Assembly (NCBI GenBank): GCA_902590245.1
Contig: CACIWG010000006.1
Location: 1 to 64,000, forward strand
Direction of reading: 5' to 3'
DNA: 64,000 nt
Source of the DNA: an uncultured SAR116 cluster alpha proteobacterium
GTDB taxonomy: Bacteria > Pseudomonadota > Alphaproteobacteria > Puniceispirillales > Marisalimonadaceae
The notes beneath the pieces were generated by a model, which was not told the DNA's origin, did not search any database, and saw only the letters and a program-made list of their open reading frames with translations. The translations under genes and the position numbers were made by a program. Each line of letters opens with the position of its first letter. Within the stretch, counting starts at the first letter, position 1. Below are positions 38,875 through 49,344 of the stretch, piece after piece.

Positions 38875-40038
38875 TTAATATCCCTCAGATATCTCTCTTC
38901 CAATTAGCATTCTCCTTATCTCCGAGGTTCCTGCACCAATTTCATATAATTTTGAATCTCTTAATAATCTTTCAACTGGATAATCTTTCGTATAGCCATT
39001 ACCTCCTAAAATTTGGATGGCATCTAAAGTGATAGTTGTTGCTTTTTCCGCTGCATACAAAATACAACCTGCAGCATCTTTCCTTGTTGTTTCCCCTCTA
39101 TCACAAGCAGATGCAACTGCATAAACATATGATCTACAGGCATTAAGTGTGGTATACATATCTGCAATCTTACCTTGGATTAATTGAAATTGGCCAATTG
39201 ATTTACCAAACTGTTTTCTTTCCTGTGTATAAGGTATAACAGTATCTAGTGCTGAAGCCATAATCCCCAAAGGACCTGCAGCCAATACAACTCTTTCAAA
39301 GTCTAATCCACTCATTAGTATTGATGCACCATCTCCAGGATTTCTTAATATATTGTTTTCAGGTACTTCACAATTATCAAATATTAATTCAGATGTATTT
39401 GAACCACGCATTCCAAGTTTATCAATTTTTTTTCCTACAGAAAATCCAACCATGTCCTTTTCAACTATAAATGCTGTTATTCCCTTTGAGCCGGCAGCAG
39501 GATCAGTTTTAGCATATATTATTAAAACATCAGCATCTGGACCGTTTGTTATCCACATTTTTGTTCCATTCAATAAATACGTTTTATTACCTTGTTTTTC
39601 AGCATGTAATGACATAGATACAACGTCAGATCCTGAGTTAGGCTCACTCATTGCCAAAGCACCTATTTTTTTTCCAGAACATAACTCTGGTAAATATTTA
39701 TTTTTTTGCTCATGGTTTCCATTTCTATTAATTTGATTCACACATAAATTTGAAAATGCTCCATAAGACAATCCTATTGAAGCACTAGCTCGACTAATTT
39801 CTTCCATAACAATGCAATGTGATAAATAGTTTAATCCAGTACCTCCATAATCTTCATCAGCTGTGATGCCTAGCAAGCCTAGCTCCCCAAATTTTTGCCA
39901 TAAAAAATTTGGAAATTCATTCTTTTCATCAACTTCTTTTGCTAATGGAGCAATTTCATTTTGAGCGAATTTATTTACAGTATTTTTTAATTGATTTAGA
40001 TCTTGGTTAAATCCAAAGTTAAGAGTTTTATCATACAT
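38875..40038 (-). CDS. ivd: Isovaleryl-CoA dehydrogenase
   Basis: [62 protein letters not shown]; adjacent to mccB. Confidence 0.93.
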   Translation of the reverse strand: MYDKTLNFGFNQDLNQLKNTVNKFAQNEIAPLAKEVDEKNEFPNFLWQKFGELGLLGITADEDYGGTGLNYLSHCIVMEEISRASASIGLSYGAFSNLCVNQINRNGNHEQKNKYLPELCSGKKIGALAMSEPNSGSDVVSMSLHAEKQGNKTYLLNGTKMWITNGPDADVLIIYAKTDPAAGSKGITAFIVEKDMVGFSVGKKIDKLGMRGSNTSELIFDNCEVPENNILRNPGDGASILMSGLDFERVVLAAGPLGIMASALDTVIPYTQERKQFGKSIGQFQLIQGKIADMYTTLNACRSYVYAVASACDRGETTRKDAAGCILYAAEKATTITLDAIQILGGNGYTKDYPVERLLRDSKLYEIGAGTSEIRRMLIGREISEGY

Positions 40039-40042
40039 AATT

Positions 40043-40489
40043 TTAATTCATAGCACGTTTTTTAGCTTCATTTGTTTCAAAGCTTGATACATGAAGTAAG
40101 CTTGATATTTTTCTCATGAGATTTGATTCATAATCATCTAAATTTCCATCAGCTAATACTACTCCCCATAGCATTTCGACAACTTTTATTCTTTCTTCAT
40201 GATCCATTGTATCAAGAATGACTTTAATATCTGAAAATATTTCAACTTTTTCATTTTCTTTTTCTAAAACAAAATTAACTGCATTTTTTGCTTTGCTTGG
40301 TTCTAGATGAAATTTATTAATTAGTAAGCTTGTAATTTTTTCTATTTCATCATCTGAAACTATTCCATCAACCTTGCAGGCTTCAATTAAAAGAGACAAT
40401 ACTGCATAGATTTCTTCTTCAATTATTTCAACTTGCGAATTCTTGTCCTGTTTAACTTTCTCAAAGATATTTTTTAAATTTTGAAACAT
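40043..40489 (-). CDS. TerB-like family protein
   Basis: [23 protein letters not shown]... and ...[25 protein letters not shown] paired TerB-like acidic repeats. Confidence 0.8.
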   Translation of the reverse strand: MFQNLKNIFEKVKQDKNSQVEIIEEEIYAVLSLLIEACKVDGIVSDDEIEKITSLLINKFHLEPSKAKNAVNFVLEKENEKVEIFSDIKVILDTMDHEERIKVVEMLWGVVLADGNLDDYESNLMRKISSLLHVSSFETNEAKKRAMN

Positions 40490-40593
40490 ATATTTTCCTT
40501 TTTACATATTAAAGACCTAATTTTATTAAAAATCAATTTACAGATTTAAATAAATACAATTATAGTAATTAATCATTTATTGGGAGGAATTAA

Positions 40594-42015
40594 ATGGCAG
40601 GCCGTGAATTTTTAGAATCAATTGAAGTAAATTACAAAAAAGCAGTTGAATGCTTGCAAAAAACTGAAGGAAAAGAAATCTATAGTGATGAGTTAGCAGG
40701 TCAAATAATGACAGCAAATTCTACCTACGTGGTAAGATTTGGTGTTAGACTACGTGGAACTATATACACTTTTACGGGCTACAGATCTGTTCATTCTGAT
40801 CATTTTGAACCTGTAAAAGGGGGCATAAGGTATGATGTTGAAGTAAATCAGGATGAAGTAGAAGCTTTAGCAGCACTTATGACCTATAAATGTTCATTAG
40901 TTGAAGTTCCATTTGGGGGATCGAAAGGTGGTCTTGAAATAAATATTAGAGATTGGAAGGAAGACGAGTTAGAAAAAATTACAAGACGTTTTACCCAAGA
41001 ATTAGCTAAAAGAGATTTGATACATCCGTCCCAAAATGTACCAGCTCCGGATGTTGGCACAGGTGAAAGAGAGATGGCTTGGATGGCTGATGAATATAGA
41101 AAACTAAATCCTACAGATTTGAATGCTTGGGCGTGTGTAACTGGAAAACCAGTGAATAAAGGCGGCATTGGTGGAAGAACAGAAGCGACCGGAAGAGGAG
41201 TTCAGTATGCTTTAAGAGCATTTTTTGATCATCCCAATGATGTAAAAAAAACAGGTTTAACACCAGGTTTAAAAGGTAAAAGAGTTATAATACAAGGCTT
41301 AGGGAACGTTGGTTATCATGCGGCTTTATTTTTATCAAATGAAGATGGATGTTTAATTACTCATGTCATCGAAAGAGATGGTTCAGTAGTAAATCCAAAA
41401 GGAGTGAATATAAAAGAATTACGAGAGTATATTTTCAAAAATGGGGGAGTTAAAGATTTTGAAGGATTTGTTTCAAAAGGAGCAGAAACTCTAGAAGAGG
41501 ATGCCGATATTTTAATTCCTGCTGCAATGGAATTAGTCATAAATAAAGGAAATGCTGAAAAGATAAAAACTCCGTTAATTATTGAGGCTGCAAACGGCCC
41601 TGTATCTAGTGAGGCTGACGAAATACTTTTTAAAAGGGGAGTTGTTATAATCCCAGATCTTTATGCAAATGCAGGTGGAGTTACAGTTAGTTATTTTGAA
41701 TGGATAAAAAACTTAAGTAGAATACGATTAGGAAGACTTCAACGACGTGCTCAAGAAAATCAAACTATATTAATGATAGAAGCACTTGAAAAAATGACTG
41801 GTTCTAGATTCCCAGATGAATATAAAGATTTAGTGATGCAAGGTTCAGCAGAAATTGATTTAGTAAGATCAGGGTTAGAGGATACTATGAGAAATACCTA
41901 TAATGTAATAAGTGAAGTTTGGAACAATAATTCTAATGCTAATGATTTAAGAACTTCTGCCATGATGGTGTCTGTAAAAAGAGTGATGGATAGTTATAAT
42001 TCACTAGGATTATAG
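40594..42015 (+). CDS. gdhA: Glu/Leu/Phe/Val dehydrogenase (glutamate dehydrogenase)
   Basis: FEPVKGGIRYDVEVNQDEVEALAALMTYKCSLVEVPFGGSKGG; PDVGTGEREMAWMADEY; ATGRGV; SD gggagga. Confidence 0.93.
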   Translation: MAGREFLESIEVNYKKAVECLQKTEGKEIYSDELAGQIMTANSTYVVRFGVRLRGTIYTFTGYRSVHSDHFEPVKGGIRYDVEVNQDEVEALAALMTYKCSLVEVPFGGSKGGLEINIRDWKEDELEKITRRFTQELAKRDLIHPSQNVPAPDVGTGEREMAWMADEYRKLNPTDLNAWACVTGKPVNKGGIGGRTEATGRGVQYALRAFFDHPNDVKKTGLTPGLKGKRVIIQGLGNVGYHAALFLSNEDGCLITHVIERDGSVVNPKGVNIKELREYIFKNGGVKDFEGFVSKGAETLEEDADILIPAAMELVINKGNAEKIKTPLIIEAANGPVSSEADEILFKRGVVIIPDLYANAGGVTVSYFEWIKNLSRIRLGRLQRRAQENQTILMIEALEKMTGSRFPDEYKDLVMQGSAEIDLVRSGLEDTMRNTYNVISEVWNNNSNANDLRTSAMMVSVKRVMDSYNSLGL

Positions 42016-42036
42016 ACTATAGGATTAAAGAAAATA

Positions 42037-42067
42037 AAAAAAGGCAGTCAATAAAGACTGCCTTTTT
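42037..42067 (+). terminator. Rho-independent terminator downstream of gdh
   Basis: AAAAAAGGCAGTC-aataaa-GACTGCCTTTTT: 9-bp stem flanked by A-run and T-run; potentially bidirectional. Confidence 0.9.
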
Positions 42068-42087
42068 ATGGGGAGGTAATTTGATTA

Positions 42088-43368
42088 TTATTTTTTAAAA
42101 TCAGGGTATGCTTCCATACCAACTTCACTTACATCTACACCTTCAAGTTCTTGTTCTTCTGATACTCTGATACCAATAATTATTTTTATTGCATACCATA
42201 CAACTGAAGAAGCGATCACTGTAAATGCTCCTATAGCTAATATACCATAAAGTTGAGCACCAATATTTGCATCAGAATTTGAAAACACTACAGCGATTGT
42301 TCCCCAAATACCTGCAAATAAATGTACTGGTATTGCACCTACAACATCATCAACTTTGAATTTGTCTAACATTGGTATTGATAATACGACTATCAATCCA
42401 CCTACTGCTCCTATAAAAATTGCAAGCATTGGTGATGGAGCTAAAGGCTCAGCTGTAATTGCCACTAACCCACCAAGAGCACCGTTTAAAGCCATTGTTA
42501 AATCAGTTTTTTTGTAAAATAACATAGTTAAAATTATTGCTACAACAACACCACCCGCCGCAGCTAGATTTGTATTGATATAAATGTTTGATATAGCAGA
42601 AACATCAGCAGCAGAACCCATAGCAAGTTGAGAACCACCATTAAATCCAAACCAACCAAACCATAATATAAAAGTTCCTAATGTTGCTAACGGTAAGTTT
42701 GAACCTGGCATTGGATTAACACTACCATCTGATGTATATTTACCTTTTCTAGCGCCTAAAATGATTGCACCAGTTAAAGCAGCCCATCCACCGACACCAT
42801 GTACTATGGAAGAACCTGCAAAATCCAAAAATCCAGCTTCACTTAAATATCCACCACCCCAAGACCATGAGCCTTGAATTGGATAAATGAAACCACACAA
42901 AACAACAACAAATATTAGAAAGCTTGATAATTTAACCCTCTCAGCAACGGCTCCACTAACAATTGACGCAGCGGTAGCACAGAAGACCATTTGAAACCAC
43001 CAATCAGATCCTGATGAATAATCACCTTCAAGGGGTTCAAGTTTGTCTGAAGGACCCCATAAAGAAAATGAACCTATCCAACCTGTCACATCCATATACA
43101 TGAGATTATAACCTACAACTGCAAACATTATTCCTGCAATAGAATACAGACCAATGTTTTTAGCACACTGAACAACAGCATTTTTAGCTCTGACTAAACC
43201 AGTTTCTAACATGCAGAAACCAGCAGCCATGAGCATTACTAAAAACCCATGAACCAAAAAGGAAAATGAGTTAAAAATATAAGCGACTTCAGCATCAACT
43301 GCTGCATTTGCAAATGATGAAATAAACAAGCAAGCTGAAATAAAGCCTAATGTAAAAATTCTTTTCAT
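42088..43368 (-). CDS. amt: Ammonium transporter (Amt)
   Basis: AAGFCMLETGLVRAKNAV, DFAGSSIVHGVGGWAALTGAIILG, FGWFGFNGGS; signal peptide MKRIFTLGFISACLFISSFANA; ATG at 43368 with SD aggag. Confidence 0.95.
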   Translation of the reverse strand: MKRIFTLGFISACLFISSFANAAVDAEVAYIFNSFSFLVHGFLVMLMAAGFCMLETGLVRAKNAVVQCAKNIGLYSIAGIMFAVVGYNLMYMDVTGWIGSFSLWGPSDKLEPLEGDYSSGSDWWFQMVFCATAASIVSGAVAERVKLSSFLIFVVVLCGFIYPIQGSWSWGGGYLSEAGFLDFAGSSIVHGVGGWAALTGAIILGARKGKYTSDGSVNPMPGSNLPLATLGTFILWFGWFGFNGGSQLAMGSAADVSAISNIYINTNLAAAGGVVVAIILTMLFYKKTDLTMALNGALGGLVAITAEPLAPSPMLAIFIGAVGGLIVVLSIPMLDKFKVDDVVGAIPVHLFAGIWGTIAVVFSNSDANIGAQLYGILAIGAFTVIASSVVWYAIKIIIGIRVSEEQELEGVDVSEVGMEAYPDFKK

Positions 43369-43506
43369 AAAAACTCCTAACGTTAAATAATTAATAAAGA
43401 ATTTGAACAACATATTTAATTATGAGATTTATTAAATGTATCCAAAGTTATAATATGATTAAATTATATGCAAAAAAACGTTTAAAATTTAATATACGAC
43501 TATTTA

Positions 43507-45078
43507 TTAATCAAAAATTTTGTTCTTAAGTATGTATATTAAGTACTTATTAATCTCATTCTTTGTATTTTTAAGACTCAGTTTGAGAGAACCTAAATCT
43601 CTTATATTTAGATTTTTCTGAAGCTTTTCTAGAATTTGATTTGTTAATTTGCTTGGCTTTTGATCTGAGAATGTAAGATTTACAAATTGATCAATAATAA
43701 AATAAAACATTTTTGCTTTTTTAATAAAATATTTTTTCTCTTCTATATTTTCTATTAATTCATTGTATTTTGGATTGCTATAAAAAAATTCCAAGAATTC
43801 AATGTCCCTTTGACCGCCTAAAGAGTATTTAGTTTCGTACCAATGAATTTTATTTTCTACATTTTCAGAAATATTTAAACTAATTTGTTTTTTATTATTT
43901 TCAATTTTTTCGGGTTTTATGTTAATTCTTCTCATTTCATTAATTTCTTGAATTAAATTTTTACTGTTGATTGTTTGTGATTTAAATTTTTGAATAACTT
44001 TGTCTAGTTCAATTTGAAAATTCCCCTCTTTAAAAACTAATTCACTTTTCATTAAAGCCATTTTTTCCCATGAAAAAGTCTCATTTTCATGAAATGATTT
44101 AAATTCAGATAATGTACAAGCGTTTGAACAAATACGATCTTTTGGTCCAAGTTTTGTATCTATTTCATAAATTAAATTTTCAGATGTTCTTGAACTTAAA
44201 ATTGAAATCATTTTTTGTGAAATAAGAGACAAAATTAAATGATAAGTTTTCTGATTTTGAAAATTTTGGTTCTTATCTGGGAAAATAAACACTAGATCTA
44301 AATCAGAATTTGATGTCATTAAATTTTGAGCAAATCTTCCATATGCCAAAATTCCAAAATCATTTATGATATTTGAGTCAAAATTTTTCTCTTTAGATAT
44401 TAAATCAACTGCAACTTTTTGAGCTTTTTTTAATGTGCAATGAGCTAATAAATAAAATTCATACGCAGCATCTTCTACTTTTAATTCATCAGTTATAATT
44501 GATACAATAATTTGAAATTTAAGCTTTCTATGAATTTTTCTTAATTTATTTAAAATTGTTTCTTCATTTTCATTAAAATTTATTTTGTTAAACTCTTTCT
44601 GATATATATTGACGTTTTTAGTTAATTTTATTCCGTAATAAGGATCTAATATTTCTAGTAAATCAATATCTTTAGACAAAAGATTTGTAGCATGCCCTGA
44701 GAAGGTAAGAATGTCTGATATTTTTTTGTGAGAAAAAGAATTTAAAATCACCATTTCAATAAATTCAAAATTGGGTTGTATAGCATCAATGAATCTCAAA
44801 AGCTGATAAGTACCTTGTCTAGGGTATTTAGATTTTAAAATTATAGGCAGTATAGAACTTGAAAACTTTTCAATTAAGTCAATGTAATCTTTTTGTATTT
44901 TTTTATTAATAATATTTTTAAAATATTCTCTAAAAAAAACTAAAATATCATGTTTACTAATTTTTGTTTTTTTAAAAAGATAGGTTATTAAATTATTGAT
45001 ATTATGATCATAATCTTCATTTACATCGTTTATTGACGAAATATTTTCTGGCAATCGAATTTTATCTAAATAGTTCAA
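43507..45078 (-). CDS. Half-length GlnE-like (glutamine synthetase adenylyltransferase family) nucleotidyltransferase
   Basis: FGILAYGRFAQNLMTSNSDLDLVFIF (NT motif with DxD), LSSRTSENLIYEIDTKLGP, SWEKMALMKSELV, GGQRDIEFLEFF; 523 aa with a single NT domain. Confidence 0.75.
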   Translation of the reverse strand: MNYLDKIRLPENISSINDVNEDYDHNINNLITYLFKKTKISKHDILVFFREYFKNIINKKIQKDYIDLIEKFSSSILPIILKSKYPRQGTYQLLRFIDAIQPNFEFIEMVILNSFSHKKISDILTFSGHATNLLSKDIDLLEILDPYYGIKLTKNVNIYQKEFNKINFNENEETILNKLRKIHRKLKFQIIVSIITDELKVEDAAYEFYLLAHCTLKKAQKVAVDLISKEKNFDSNIINDFGILAYGRFAQNLMTSNSDLDLVFIFPDKNQNFQNQKTYHLILSLISQKMISILSSRTSENLIYEIDTKLGPKDRICSNACTLSEFKSFHENETFSWEKMALMKSELVFKEGNFQIELDKVIQKFKSQTINSKNLIQEINEMRRINIKPEKIENNKKQISLNISENVENKIHWYETKYSLGGQRDIEFLEFFYSNPKYNELIENIEEKKYFIKKAKMFYFIIDQFVNLTFSDQKPSKLTNQILEKLQKNLNIRDLGSLKLSLKNTKNEINKYLIYILKNKIFD

Positions 45079-45164
45079 CGTAAATACTTTAAATTAAATC
45101 TTTTTTTATATAAAAAAAATGCTATTAGAATTATAAATCAAATTTTACGAAAGTTGCAATTAAA

Positions 45165-46112
45165 ATGGATTTAAAAACCTTTCTGGAAAAGAACTATTCA
45201 ATAGATTCTTTAAACAAGGTTATATTAGATATTTCAAATGCAGCTGTTAAAATATCAAACTCAATAAGAAATAATAATAAAATAGAAAGTAAGAAAGAAT
45301 CTACTCAAAATGCTGATGGTGACAAACAAAAACCATTAGATATTTTTGCTGATGAATGTATTTTTAAATCTATAAGTAATAGTTCTGTTGCTGCCTATTG
45401 TTCTGAAGAACAAGATGGAATGACAATTATAGATGCAAATGGAAAATATTTGATATTTTGTGATCCATTAGACGGATCATCTAATATCGATAATAACATA
45501 TCAATAGGAACAATTTTCTCAATTCTTACTTTTAAAAATGGTTCAATTGAAAATTCTTTAAAACAAAATGGCAAATCTCAACTATGTGCTGGTTTTTTTG
45601 TCTATGGGCCTCAAACAACTCTTATTTTATCACTAGGTTGTGGAGTACATTCTTTTTACTATGATCATACAGATAATCAATTTAAAATATTAAATCCAAA
45701 TATATTGATCCCAGAATCAACATCTGAATTTTCTATTAATTCTTCTTACAGGAGACATTGGAATAATAAAGTAAAAAATTACATAAAGAATTGTGAAGAT
45801 GGAATTGATGGAATAAGAAATAAAAATTTTAATATGAGGTGGGTGGGATCATTAGTTGCAGACGCAAGTAGAATCTTTGAAAGAGGTGGAATTTTTCTTT
45901 ATCCAGAAGATAGAAGAGAAAAAAATAAAAGTGGAAGATTAAGGCTAACATATGAAGCTAATCCCATATCTTTTTTGATAAGTCAGGCTGGAGGAAAAGC
46001 TACAAATGGTTCAATTGATATTTTGAACGTAGAAGTGAATGAAATACATCAACGTGTACCTTTTATTTTTGGTTCTAAAGGAGAGGTTGAAATTTTTTTA
46101 AATACTAACTAA
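45165..46112 (+). CDS. fbp: Class I fructose-1,6-bisphosphatase
   Basis: CDPLDGSSNIDNNISIGTIFSI; RWVGSLVADASRIFERGGIFLYP; LRLTYEANPISFLISQAGGKA. Confidence 0.95.
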   Translation: MDLKTFLEKNYSIDSLNKVILDISNAAVKISNSIRNNNKIESKKESTQNADGDKQKPLDIFADECIFKSISNSSVAAYCSEEQDGMTIIDANGKYLIFCDPLDGSSNIDNNISIGTIFSILTFKNGSIENSLKQNGKSQLCAGFFVYGPQTTLILSLGCGVHSFYYDHTDNQFKILNPNILIPESTSEFSINSSYRRHWNNKVKNYIKNCEDGIDGIRNKNFNMRWVGSLVADASRIFERGGIFLYPEDRREKNKSGRLRLTYEANPISFLISQAGGKATNGSIDILNVEVNEIHQRVPFIFGSKGEVEIFLNTN

Positions 46113-46140
46113 GTCTAAATCAAAATTGTCGAGAAAAATT

Positions 46141-48132
46141 ATGTCTAAAACATCTGAATTAAATATAGAAAAATTAAAAAAAATGTCTAATGCAATAAGA
46201 GTACTTGCAGCTGAAGGGGTACAAAAAGCAAACTCAGGTCATCCTGGTATGCCTATGGGTATTGCTGATGTTGCAACAATTTTATTCTCCCAATATTTGA
46301 ATATTGATGTAAAAAAACCTGATTGGCCTGATAGAGATAGATTTGTTTTGTCAGCTGGTCATGGATCAATGCTTATATATGCTCTGAATTACCTTTTAGG
46401 TTATGCTGATATGAATGTTGAAAGTTTAAAAAACTTTCGCCAATTAAATTCCAACACACCTGGTCACCCTGAATATGGGGATACTTTAGGAGTTGAAACT
46501 ACAACAGGACCTCTTGGTCAAGGGTTAGGGACTGCTGTTGGTATGGCTTTGGCGGAAAGGATGTCTAACGCTAAGTTTGGAAAAAATCTTGTTGATCATT
46601 TTACTTATGTCATTGTTGGTGATGGATGTCTTCAAGAGGGTATAAGTCACGAAGCTATAGAATTTGCAGGACATCTAAAGTTAACAAAGTTAATTGTTCT
46701 TTTGGATGATAATTCAATTTCTATTGATGGCAATATTAATTTGTCAAATTCAAGTAATCAAGTTGCCAGATTTAAAGCATCAGGTTGGCATACTCAATCA
46801 GTTGATGGACATAACTTTGATCAAATATCAAAAGCAATTGAAAATGCAAAAAAAACAAATAAACCATCATTTATTGCTTGCAAAACTATAATTGGTTTTG
46901 GTTCACCAAATCTTTCAGGTACTGAAAAAACACATGGAGCTCCACTTGGGGATGATGAAGTTGAAAAAGTTAAAAAAGAATTAAATTGGAAAAGTAACCC
47001 ATTTGAAGTTCCAAAAGACATACTTAATGATTGGAGATCTTCAGTTGAGCGAGGATCAAAAATTAGAAAGGAATGGGAAAATAGATTTAATAAAAGCTCT
47101 AAAAAAAATAAATTTATTAAAAACAATTCGAACTATTTATCTCAAGCTTTTAATAAAAATTTAAAATCTCATATTGAAAAATTGAAATTAGAAAAACCTA
47201 AATTAGCCACAAGACAAGCAAGTTTAGAATTTTTAAAAATTTTGTCATCTAATGTAGATAATATTGCTGGTGGATCAGCAGATTTAACAGGATCAAATTT
47301 GACAAAAACTCCAGATATGAATTCTGTAAAACCAAAAAAATTTAAAGCTAATTACATTCATTATGGAATTAGAGAACATATGATGGGAGCTGTTATGAAT
47401 GGAATAGCACTTCATAAAGGTTTTGTAACATATGGAGGAACTTTTTTAGTTTTCAGTGATTATATGAGAAGTTCAATTAGGTTGTCAGCTCTCATGAAGA
47501 CTAAAGTAATTTATGTGCTAACTCATGATTCAATTGGCCTGGGTGAAGATGGCCCTACTCATCAACCGGTAGAACATTTAGCAATGCTGAGAGCTACTCC
47601 TAACCTAAATGTATTTCGTCCTGCCGATGCAGTTGAAACAGCAGAGGCATGGGAAATTGCACTTAAATATAATGGACCATCTATATTGGCTTTATCAAGA
47701 CAGGGTTTAAAAACATTTAGAGATGAAAAAGGGAATAATAATCTTACAAGTAAAGGGGGATATCTCGTTAAAGATTTTGGAAATGACAGAGATTTAACAA
47801 TAATTGCCACAGGTTCTGAAGTTGAGATTGCATTAGAAACTTCTGATCTTTTATTAAAAGATAATATTAAGGCATCAGTGGTATCTTTACCATGTTGGGA
47901 GATATTCGAAAAACAATCAGAAGAATATAAATTAAATGTTCTTGGAGAAAAATTAAAAGTTGGTGTTGAAGCAGGTTCAGAATTAGGCTGGCATAAATAT
48001 ATAGGATCAAATGGTATTTTTATTGGAATGAAAACTTTTGGAGCATCAGCACCCGCAAATCATTTATTTGAATATTTTGGATTAAGTTCAGATAAGATTA
48101 GAGAAAAAATTCTAGCTAAAATTAATACATAA
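46141..48132 (+). CDS. tkt: Transketolase
   Basis: NSGHPGMPMGIADVATILF, STPGHPEYG-like NTPGHPEYGDTLGVETTTGPLGQGLG, THDSIGLGEDGPTHQPVEHLAMLRATPN; ATG 46141 favoured over TTG 46126. Confidence 0.97.
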   Translation: MSKTSELNIEKLKKMSNAIRVLAAEGVQKANSGHPGMPMGIADVATILFSQYLNIDVKKPDWPDRDRFVLSAGHGSMLIYALNYLLGYADMNVESLKNFRQLNSNTPGHPEYGDTLGVETTTGPLGQGLGTAVGMALAERMSNAKFGKNLVDHFTYVIVGDGCLQEGISHEAIEFAGHLKLTKLIVLLDDNSISIDGNINLSNSSNQVARFKASGWHTQSVDGHNFDQISKAIENAKKTNKPSFIACKTIIGFGSPNLSGTEKTHGAPLGDDEVEKVKKELNWKSNPFEVPKDILNDWRSSVERGSKIRKEWENRFNKSSKKNKFIKNNSNYLSQAFNKNLKSHIEKLKLEKPKLATRQASLEFLKILSSNVDNIAGGSADLTGSNLTKTPDMNSVKPKKFKANYIHYGIREHMMGAVMNGIALHKGFVTYGGTFLVFSDYMRSSIRLSALMKTKVIYVLTHDSIGLGEDGPTHQPVEHLAMLRATPNLNVFRPADAVETAEAWEIALKYNGPSILALSRQGLKTFRDEKGNNNLTSKGGYLVKDFGNDRDLTIIATGSEVEIALETSDLLLKDNIKASVVSLPCWEIFEKQSEEYKLNVLGEKLKVGVEAGSELGWHKYIGSNGIFIGMKTFGASAPANHLFEYFGLSSDKIREKILAKINT

Positions 48133-48136
48133 GTTT

Positions 48137-49327
48137 ATGCCCTCTTCAAAAGAACTATTTAAATTAGATTTAACGAATAAATTGATTCTTGTTAGGGTTG
48201 ATTTGAATATGCCTTTGGTAAATGGTGTTGTTCAAGATGAAACAAGGCTTCAATCTGTTTTACCAACTATTCAAGAAATTATTAAAAAAGGTGGTAAGTT
48301 AGTACTTTGTAGTCACTTTGGAAGACCTAATGGTCAATATAATAAAAAATACAGTTTAAAACCATTAATAGAGCCTTTGTCAAAAGCATTAAATTGTCCT
48401 ATTGATTTTTCACCAACTTGTATTGGACCGCAAGCTGAGGAATTAAAAAATAATCTTAAAGAGGGTCAAACTTTACTTTTAGAAAATTTACGATTTCATA
48501 AGGGAGAAGAAACTAATGATAAAGATTTTTCGGAAAATTTAACTTTGGGGATTGATTATTTTGTTAATGATGCTTTTTCATGTTCTCACAGAAAGCATTC
48601 TAGTACGGTAGGTGTGACAAATTTTTTACCTTCTTTTATGGGAACTCACTTAGAAAAAGAGATTAAAGCTTTAGAGGGTGTTTTAAATAATCCCAATAAG
48701 CCTGTAGCTGCAATAATTGGAGGCTCCAAAGTTTCAACTAAAATAGATGTAATAAATTTTTTACTCAAAAAAATGGATATTATTATTATTGGTGGAGCTA
48801 TGGCTAATACTTTTATTGTTGCTAAAGGTCTTAATGTCGGTAAAAGTTTATTTGAAAAAGATTCCATTGATTTAGCTAGAGAGCTTATAGAAAAGTCACA
48901 AAATAATAATTGTAATTTAATTTTGCCAATTGATTTTATTGTATCTAAAAATTTAAAAAAAAATGCTGAATATACAACTACTAATTTTGACTCAATACCA
49001 CGTAATATGATGGCACTAGACATTGGCCCAAAATCGATAGAGCTTATTAATAAAAATATTAATAACTGTAAAACTATTTTATGGAACGGACCATTAGGTG
49101 CTTTTGAAACTTGCCCATTCGATAAAGGTACTAATAAAGTCGCTTCGTATGTTTCAAGCCTTACAAAACAAAAAAAGATTTTGAGTGTTGCAGGTGGAGG
49201 TGATACAGTTTCTGCATTGAACAATGCACAAGTATTGAATGATTTTAGTTATGTATCCACTGCAGGTGGAGCATTTTTAGAATGGTTAGAAGGTAAAATA
49301 TTGCCAGGTATCGAACCTATATGTTAA
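48137..49327 (+). CDS. pgk: Phosphoglycerate kinase
   Basis: ILVRVDLNMPL, CSHFGRPNG, NDAFSCSHRKHSSTVG, NGPLGAFE, VAGGGDTVSAL. Confidence 0.97.
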   Translation: MPSSKELFKLDLTNKLILVRVDLNMPLVNGVVQDETRLQSVLPTIQEIIKKGGKLVLCSHFGRPNGQYNKKYSLKPLIEPLSKALNCPIDFSPTCIGPQAEELKNNLKEGQTLLLENLRFHKGEETNDKDFSENLTLGIDYFVNDAFSCSHRKHSSTVGVTNFLPSFMGTHLEKEIKALEGVLNNPNKPVAAIIGGSKVSTKIDVINFLLKKMDIIIIGGAMANTFIVAKGLNVGKSLFEKDSIDLARELIEKSQNNNCNLILPIDFIVSKNLKKNAEYTTTNFDSIPRNMMALDIGPKSIELINKNINNCKTILWNGPLGAFETCPFDKGTNKVASYVSSLTKQKKILSVAGGGDTVSALNNAQVLNDFSYVSTAGGAFLEWLEGKILPGIEPIC

Positions 49328-49344
49328 CTTAAGAAAGGAAAATA

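Noticed and set aside
39353-39736. 127-aa plus-strand ORF inside ivd
   Set aside because: Antisense to a conserved acyl-CoA dehydrogenase with no domain or plausible start context.
40043-40489. TerB-like gene as tellurite resistance
   Set aside because: Single TerB-like domain without other ter genes; resistance is not supported.
48646-49224. 192-aa minus-strand ORF inside pgk
   Set aside because: Fully antisense to a clearly conserved phosphoglycerate kinase; no recognisable domain; likely a by-product of codon bias.
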